A stretch of DNA of 7,340 bases, taken from contig CAYTTS010000057.1 of assembly GCA_964440875.1 (NCBI GenBank), positions 1 through 7,340 on the forward strand, given 5' to 3'. This stretch comes from JAAZDN01 sp964440875. GTDB taxonomy: Bacteria; Bacillota_I; Bacilli_A; Erysipelotrichales; Erysipelotrichaceae. The notes below the pieces were generated by a model, which was given only the letters and a program-made list of their open reading frames with translations, was not told the origin of the DNA and did not search any database. Position numbers and translations under genes: made by a program. Position 1 is the first letter of the stretch. The number at the start of each line of letters is the position of its first letter. Positions 1 through 4,689 of this stretch are shown here, piece after piece.

Positions 1-16
1 TTGTAAACTCTTACAA
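1..16. promoter_or_regulatory. Candidate LacI-family operator upstream of the -35 box
   Basis: Inverted repeat TTGTAA-ACTC-TTACAA with perfect 6-bp arms and a 4-nt centre. It ends 7 bp before the -35 box of the promoter at 24-52. The 16-bp length and even symmetry match the LacI/CcpA operator style (TTGTAA-NCGN-TTACAA), but the usual central CG is CT here. A competing repeat, AAACT (5-9) with AGTTT (16-20), overlaps it. It could instead be the remains of an upstream terminator, although the stem is weak and has no clear T-tract. A LacI-type regulator is encoded in the same cluster, which makes the operator reading plausible. Confidence 0.4.
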
Positions 17-23
17 GTTTGTG

Positions 24-52
24 TTGACTTCTATAATTAGGAATGATATTAT
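24..52 (+). promoter_or_regulatory. Sigma-A-type promoter with extended -10, driving the transporter operon
   Basis: The -35 box TTGACT is at 24-29, followed by a 17-nt spacer and the -10 box TATTAT at 47-52. A TG at 44-45 gives an extended -10. The predicted transcription start is about 58-60, giving a 5' leader of roughly 45 nt before the ATG at 104. This is the only strong promoter I see ahead of the six co-directional genes. Confidence 0.75.
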
Positions 53-67
53 AAATTCACGAGTTGG

Positions 68-83
68 ATTGACACGTTCCAAT
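68..83. promoter_or_regulatory. Second candidate LacI-family operator, just downstream of the predicted start
   Basis: ATTGACACGTTCCAAT has even dyad symmetry around a central ACGT, with 6 of 8 base pairs matching (the outer ATTG/CAAT and the inner AC/GT). A central CG is typical of LacI-family sites. Its position, about 10-25 nt past the predicted transcription start, suits a repressor road-block. The half-site is not the same as that of the repeat at 1-16, so at most one of the two may be the true site of a given regulator. Confidence 0.3.
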
Positions 84-103
84 TTATTTCAAAAGGAGGA
101 AAT

Positions 104-1135
104 ATGAAAAGATTTAGAGTTGTATTAATGCTTATGATAGTATCGTTAGTTCTTGTTGCTTGTGGTAGTGGTAATAGTTCGGATAAATTAATTATTTATT
201 CAAATGCTATTTCTGAGGGTCGTGGGGATTGGATTACTGCTGAGGCAGCTAAGGAAGGTTTTGAGCTTGAGTTAGTTGATATTGGTGGTTCTGCTTTAGT
301 TGATAGAATTATTGCTGAGAAGAATAATCCAGTTGCGGATATCGTAATTGGTTCAAATCAAATGGGCTTTGAGAAGATGAAGGCTGCTGATACATTAGAA
401 GAGTTTAAGCCATCTTGGGCTGATTTAGTTCCTGAAGGATTTAATGATGTTGATGGTAAGTATTACTCTTATGAGCAAATTGCTATTCTAATGATTTATA
501 ATCAGTCGAAAGTTTCGGCTGAAGATGCTCCAAAGTCATGGAATGATTTAGCGTTAAATGAGAAATATAAAGGTATGTACTGGGCTGATAGTAAGTTAAC
601 TGGTGGAACTATTCAAGTATTAATTGGTAGTATCTTATCAGACTATAGAGATCCAAATGGTGATTTAGGTATTAGTCAAGAAGGTTGGGATACAATTCAG
701 TCTTACTTCAATTCAGGTTATCAAGCTGCTGAAGGGGATGACTTCCAAGGTTTAGTTGCTACTGGTGATGTTCCAATAACGAGAATGTGGTCAAATGGTA
801 TGAAAACATTAGAGTCTGACTTTGAACAAACATTTGGTATTGTTAAACCTGAAGCTGGTGTTCCATATGTAGTTGAACAAGTTGGTATCTTAAAAGGTTC
901 TAAGAAACAGGATAAAGCGAAAGAATTTTTAGACTGGTTTGGATCAGCTGAAGTTCGTGCTGAATATGCAGTTGCCAAAGGTTCAGTTCCAGTAATTGTT
1001 GAATCACAAGATTCAAGTGATGTAAGAATGCAAGAGATCTTATCTGACTTACCTCAAAAAGAATTAGATTGGGAGTTCATTACTAAAAATATTGACTCAT
1101 GGGTAGAGAAAATCGAATTAGAGTTAAGAGACTAA
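104..1135 (+). CDS. ABC transporter solute-binding lipoprotein (iron/aminoethylphosphonate-type fold)
   Basis: Extracellular binding component of the importer encoded by the next two genes. Residues 1-20 are a lipoprotein signal peptide: a K/R-rich start, a hydrophobic stretch, and lipobox LVAC with the lipidated Cys at 20, so the mature protein is tethered to the outer membrane face. The mature part starts with the typical first strand (KLIIYSN), then IAEKNNPVADIVIGSN, and the PKSWNDL...KYKG segment at 143-157 that marks the AfuA/FbpA/PhnS class of type II binding proteins. At 343 aa the length is normal. I do not see the adjacent Tyr pair used by FbpA to hold Fe(III) at its usual C-terminal-half position; the only YY (120-121) lies earlier. 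An iron ligand is therefore doubtful and the substrate is unknown. The start follows AAGGAGG (93-99) by 4 nt. Glycine is almost always GGT (about 23 of 29), a codon bias that suggests high expression. Confidence 0.9.
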   Translation: MKRFRVVLMLMIVSLVLVACGSGNSSDKLIIYSNAISEGRGDWITAEAAKEGFELELVDIGGSALVDRIIAEKNNPVADIVIGSNQMGFEKMKAADTLEEFKPSWADLVPEGFNDVDGKYYSYEQIAILMIYNQSKVSAEDAPKSWNDLALNEKYKGMYWADSKLTGGTIQVLIGSILSDYRDPNGDLGISQEGWDTIQSYFNSGYQAAEGDDFQGLVATGDVPITRMWSNGMKTLESDFEQTFGIVKPEAGVPYVVEQVGILKGSKKQDKAKEFLDWFGSAEVRAEYAVAKGSVPVIVESQDSSDVRMQEILSDLPQKELDWEFITKNIDSWVEKIELELRD

Positions 1136-1147
1136 AAAGGGGATAAT

Positions 1148-2128
1148 ATGATTAAGTTTAACGATGTACAAATTAAATATGGAGATTTTGTAGCTGTTGA
1201 TAAACTTACACTTGATATCAAGGAGGGTGAATTTTTCACCCTTCTTGGTCCATCAGGATGTGGGAAAACAACAACTTTAAGAGCCTTAGTTGGATTAACG
1301 CCAATTGCCGATGGTGAAGTATATATTCAAGATACAAAGATGAATGACTTACCAATTGAAGATAGAGGTATCGGTGTTGTATTTCAGAACTATGCCTTAT
1401 TTCCGACAATGAATGTGTATGATAATATTGCTTATGGTCTAAAGGTTAGAAAAGAAGATAAAGAGAGTATTAAGCTGAAGGTAGAAGAAATCTGCAAAAT
1501 GGTTGATCTTGATGAAAGACACTTATTTAAGAATATTTCTGAGTTATCAGGTGGTCAGCAACAAAGAGTTGCGATTGCTCGTGCCTTAGTTCTTAAGCCA
1601 GAGATACTAGTACTAGATGAGCCTTTATCTAACTTAGATGCGGCTTTAAGGTCACAGTTAAGAGTTGAGTTAAAACTACTACAGAAAGAATTAAACATTA
1701 CTACAGTCTACGTAACACATGATCAAGAGGAAGCATTAACGCTATCTGATCGTATTGCTGTATTTAATCATGGTATCGTTGAACAAGTTGGTACTAGTGA
1801 AGAAATTTATAACAAACCTAAAACTGAGTTTGTTGCAAACTTCATTGGACAAATAAATGAATTTAATGATGAGATGAAATCATTATTATCTGAAGATTTA
1901 GTAAATAGTAAAGTATTTATTAGACCTGAGAATTTACGTTTAAATAATGATGAAGGTAAATTTGGTGGTCTTATTAAAAATATTGACTTCACAGGATTCT
2001 ATACTAAGATCGATATAAGTTTACATAATACGGTATTTAGTATTATTGAAATGAACTATAACAAAAATCTTAATTTAGGTGATGTCGTTTATCTAGACTT
2101 TGATGAAGGCGATCTTCTATGCTACTAG
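1148..2128 (+). CDS. ABC transporter ATP-binding protein (PotA/FbpC-like)
   Basis: Cytoplasmic ATPase that powers the importer. All nucleotide-binding motifs are intact: Walker A GPSGCGKTT (34-42), Q-loop Gln80 in VVFQNYALFP, signature LSGGQQQR (133-140), Walker B ILVLDE (153-158), D-loop SNLD (161-164) and H-loop His191 in THDQEEA. The 'NYALFP' Q-loop and 'DRIAVFNHGIVEQVGT' style place it in the polyamine/iron/sugar (PotA/FbpC/UgpC) group. Residues about 235-326 form a short TOBE-like regulatory tail containing the family-typical FIRPENL segment. At 326 aa it is slightly shorter than the usual 340-370. It begins 12 nt after the binding-protein stop with AAAGGGGA as ribosome binding site, and its last 10 nt overlap the permease gene. 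A strong hairpin sits at codons 24-34 (separate entry). Confidence 0.95.
   Translation: MIKFNDVQIKYGDFVAVDKLTLDIKEGEFFTLLGPSGCGKTTTLRALVGLTPIADGEVYIQDTKMNDLPIEDRGIGVVFQNYALFPTMNVYDNIAYGLKVRKEDKESIKLKVEEICKMVDLDERHLFKNISELSGGQQQRVAIARALVLKPEILVLDEPLSNLDAALRSQLRVELKLLQKELNITTVYVTHDQEEALTLSDRIAVFNHGIVEQVGTSEEIYNKPKTEFVANFIGQINEFNDEMKSLLSEDLVNSKVFIRPENLRLNNDEGKFGGLIKNIDFTGFYTKIDISLHNTVFSIIEMNYNKNLNLGDVVYLDFDEGDLLCY
1217..1249 (+). repeat. 15-bp RNA hairpin inside the ATPase gene
   Basis: Left arm 1217-1231 (ATCAAGGAGGGTGAA) pairs with right arm 1235-1249 (TTCACCCTTCTTGGT) across a TTT loop: 13 Watson-Crick pairs and 2 G-U pairs, with a GC-rich core GGGTGAA/TTCACCC. It exactly covers codons 24-34 (IKEGEFFTLLG), just before Walker A. 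The left arm also contains an internal AAGGAGG. No U-run follows, so it is not a standard terminator. It could stabilise the 3' end of a processed binding-protein transcript or slow ribosomes; both are inference. Confidence 0.55.
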
Positions 2129-3819
2129 ATCGAATCAAAAGGACAAAACCATCTAAAATAATTATTACTGTATTCTTAGCTTGGTTTGTTATGGCATTTC
2201 TAATTTTCCCTAATATAAATATACTATCAAAAGTATTTTTAGTTGATGGTCAATTAGACTTTAGTGCCTTTAGTAGATTATTTGGATCAGAGCGTGCGAT
2301 GCGAAGTTTGAAAAACAGTTTTATCTTAGCTTTCTCACTACTTGTTACTACTAATGTTGTTGGTATCACAACAGTATTATTAGTTAACTACTTTGATTTA
2401 AAAGGTCGTAAAATGCTTAAAGCAATTTATAGTATTCCATTAGTATATGGTGGTATCTTAGTTGTTTCAGGTTATACACTAGCTTATGGTCCAAGAGGTG
2501 TAATCACAGATTTCTTAATCAGTGTTTTCCCAAATCTTGATCCAGCATGGTTTAGTGGCTACTTTGGAGTATTATTCATTATGACATTTACTTGTACTTC
2601 AAATCATATCTTGTTTTTATCAAAGGCAATCCAAAATATTGATAATCAAAGTGTTGAGGCTGCCAAAACAATGGGAGCAAGTGCTATGAGAATATTTAGA
2701 ACAATTATTATTCCTAGTGTTAAGCCAACATTATTTGCGATATCAAGTTTATTATTTCTAACTGGTTTATCAGCAACTTCAGCTCCACTACTTGTTGGTG
2801 GTACTGAGTTTCAAACGATTAACCCGATGATAATAACATTCTCACAAACAACACAGTCTCGTGACTTAGCGGCTTTATTATCGTTATTTCTAGGTGTTGC
2901 GACATTAGTAATTTTATTCTTATTTAATCGTAATGAGAGTCAAACACTATATAGTTCAGGTGCTAAGGCAAGTGCTAAATTAAAACGTAGTAAGATTGAT
3001 AATAAGTTCTTAAATATTGGTGCTCATATACTGGCTTATGGTATTGCGATTATCTATCTAATTCCATTAGTTATATCAGTACTATATAGTTTCATGTCAT
3101 CAACTGCGATTGCATCAGGTAAGATTTCCTTAAGCGAGTTAACACTTGTCAACTACTTAAAAGTCTTCACTGACTCAAGTGCGGCAAGTCCATTTATTAT
3201 TAGTTTCATTTATGCATTAGCATCATCAGTGCTGGCAGTAACAGTCGTTGTAATTGCCTTAAGATATATTATGAAGAATCAAAATAAATTTGGTAAGTTA
3301 TTAGAGAACTCTTTATTAATACCGATGTTACTTCCGGCAACACTAATTGCCCTAGGTTTAATGCTGACTTATGATTCAAATAGAGCACTAATGTTTAATA
3401 AGACATTAATTGGAACACCATATATCTTATTAGTTGCCTATATAATAGTTATGCTGCCATTCACCCTACGAATGGTTAAGTCATCATTCTTTGGAATTGA
3501 TAAGAGTTTTGAAGAAGCATCACAAACTATGGGAGCATCTAGCTTCTATACATTTACAAGAGTAATATTACCAATAGTAATGCCGGTTATCTTATCGGTT
3601 ATCGCATTAAACTTCAACGGAAGATTAGCGGACTTTGATATTACAGTACTTCTATATCACCCACTATTAAAACCACTTGGGATAATGATTAGAGGGGCAG
3701 TATCATCAGATACAGCGTCACTTGATGATAAAGCTTTAGTATATGTGTATTCAGTAATATTAATGTTATTCTCAGTTATTACATTACGTATGACAAGAAA
3801 AAGAGGAGTTGAAGAATAA
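2119..3819 (+). CDS. ABC transporter permease, fused two-domain (FbpB/PhnU-V-like)
   Basis: Membrane channel of the importer. The protein carries two complete BPD-type permease domains in one chain, about 12 predicted membrane segments in all. Each half ends with the cytoplasmic EAA coupling loop that docks on the ATPase: EAAKTMGASAMRIFRTIIIP from residue 180, and EEASQTMGASSFYTFTRVIL from 465. A hydrophilic, Lys-rich linker at about 270-296 separates the halves. This duplicated layout and the 566-aa length are typical of FbpB-type iron permeases and related 2-aminoethylphosphonate permeases, so the fold does not settle the substrate. The first membrane segment is at about 14-36, so the ATG at 2119 gives a sensible cytoplasmic N-terminus. 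GAAGG at 2105-2109 is its ribosome binding site. It overlaps the ATPase gene by 10 nt and shares 1 nt with the next gene, implying translational coupling. Confidence 0.92.
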   Translation: MLLDRIKRTKPSKIIITVFLAWFVMAFLIFPNINILSKVFLVDGQLDFSAFSRLFGSERAMRSLKNSFILAFSLLVTTNVVGITTVLLVNYFDLKGRKMLKAIYSIPLVYGGILVVSGYTLAYGPRGVITDFLISVFPNLDPAWFSGYFGVLFIMTFTCTSNHILFLSKAIQNIDNQSVEAAKTMGASAMRIFRTIIIPSVKPTLFAISSLLFLTGLSATSAPLLVGGTEFQTINPMIITFSQTTQSRDLAALLSLFLGVATLVILFLFNRNESQTLYSSGAKASAKLKRSKIDNKFLNIGAHILAYGIAIIYLIPLVISVLYSFMSSTAIASGKISLSELTLVNYLKVFTDSSAASPFIISFIYALASSVLAVTVVVIALRYIMKNQNKFGKLLENSLLIPMLLPATLIALGLMLTYDSNRALMFNKTLIGTPYILLVAYIIVMLPFTLRMVKSSFFGIDKSFEEASQTMGASSFYTFTRVILPIVMPVILSVIALNFNGRLADFDITVLLYHPLLKPLGIMIRGAVSSDTASLDDKALVYVYSVILMLFSVITLRMTRKRGVEE

Positions 3820-4652
3820 TGAGAAATAAAATAGACAAAAGAATTTTAGAAAAAGGATTTTTATTAACATCACACCGTGGAACATTTAAGGCAAACATCA
3901 TTGAAAATACAATTGGAAGTTTTAATGCGGCAATCTTAGAAGGTGGGGACATCGTTGAGATCGATCTAATTAAATCAAAAGATGGAGTATTATACTTATT
4001 CCATGATGGAAATGAGAAAAGAGTCTTCCAAAAAGATATTAACATTTTTGATTTAACAAGCTCTGAGATTGATGAGCTAACTATATATAATCATATAACT
4101 AAGGCAACAGATGAAAAATTACTTAAGTTAGATGACTACTTCAAATACTTACAAGGACTTGATTTTGAATTCTTTGTAAATATTGATAGAAGCTGGGACT
4201 ACTTAGATATCTTATTACCTAAGATAAGTGAGTATGGTCTTAATGATCGTATGGTTATAAAAGGACCAGTTGGAGATTACTTAAGTGAATACAAAGAAGA
4301 TTTAAAAGACTTTATGTTTTTAGCGATAGTAAGAACTAAGGAAGATGTTAGTAAGGCGATTGAATTGTTAGATGGAAATATCTTAGGATTTGAAATTATT
4401 GTGCTTGATGGAAATAATAGCTTAGATGACAAAGAATACTTAAAAGACTTACAAGATCAATCATACTTAATCTGGATTAACTCAATAACATTAGATTACA
4501 AAACACCATTATTCTATAAGTTAGATGATGACAATGTAATTAAATCTCTAGATACTAATGCTTGGGATAAGATAATGGAATATAATCCACAAATTATTCA
4601 AACTGACTGGATTGCGATTTGGGATCGTTATCGCGAAAAAAGAAGTAAATAA
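3819..4652 (+). CDS. Glycerophosphodiester phosphodiesterase (GDPD family), cytosolic
   Basis: Hydrolyses glycerophosphodiesters (deacylated phospholipid head groups) to sn-glycerol-3-phosphate and an alcohol, by family knowledge. The TIM-barrel GDPD motifs are in order: His19-Arg20-Gly21, Glu29-Asn30-Thr31, metal ligands Glu47 and Asp49 in VEIDL, SKDG at 53-56, and catalytic His62-Asp63. The C-terminal IIQTDW (259-264) is the typical closing strand. The third acidic metal ligand, usually Glu in an 'NIE' strand, is Asp123 here (VNIDRSW). There is no signal peptide, so it acts inside the cell, like UgpQ (about 247 aa), rather than like periplasmic GlpQ. Its start overlaps the permease stop (TAATG), with GAGGAG at 3803-3808. 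The tight coupling suggests that it processes what the importer brings in. Glycine codons switch to GGA (about 11 of 14), unlike the two upstream genes counted. Confidence 0.9.
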   Translation: MRNKIDKRILEKGFLLTSHRGTFKANIIENTIGSFNAAILEGGDIVEIDLIKSKDGVLYLFHDGNEKRVFQKDINIFDLTSSEIDELTIYNHITKATDEKLLKLDDYFKYLQGLDFEFFVNIDRSWDYLDILLPKISEYGLNDRMVIKGPVGDYLSEYKEDLKDFMFLAIVRTKEDVSKAIELLDGNILGFEIIVLDGNNSLDDKEYLKDLQDQSYLIWINSITLDYKTPLFYKLDDDNVIKSLDTNAWDKIMEYNPQIIQTDWIAIWDRYREKRSK

Positions 4653-4665
4653 ACTTATTATTTAG

Positions 4666-4671
4666 TATAAT
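4666..4671 (+). promoter_or_regulatory. Possible -10 box ahead of the regulator gene
   Basis: A perfect TATAAT lies in the 37-nt gap between the GDPD stop and the regulator start. At 16-18 nt upstream I see no -35 match and no extended-10 TG, so it would be a weak or activator-dependent promoter at best. In such AT-rich DNA a TATAAT can easily arise by chance. If real, the regulator and MgtC-like genes could be transcribed separately from the transporter. No terminator lies in the gap, so read-through is also expected. Confidence 0.25.
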
Positions 4672-4689
4672 GATTCTGGAGGGATATAA

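Noticed and set aside
721..978. Open frame on the - strand opposite the binding-protein gene (also 1807-1992, 3779-4045, 6161-6373 and 6710-6949 on the - strand)
   Set aside because: All lie fully or almost fully opposite well-supported + strand genes, show no recognisable domains, and are explained as antisense shadows.
999..1016. TTGAATC-ACAA-GATTCAA hairpin in the binding-protein gene
   Set aside because: Seven-base arms with short loops are expected several times by chance in AT-rich DNA of this length, and nothing in its position suggests function.
104..3819. Naming the importer an Fe(III) transporter (fbpABC)
   Set aside because: The ATPase and fused permease fit that class, but the binding protein lacks the expected adjacent Tyr ligands and the neighbour is a GDPD. 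The fold alone does not give the substrate, so no gene symbols were assigned.
4653..4689. Transcription terminator between the GDPD and regulator genes
   Set aside because: Only very weak AT-only pairing (for example AATAA with TTATT) and no U-run are present.
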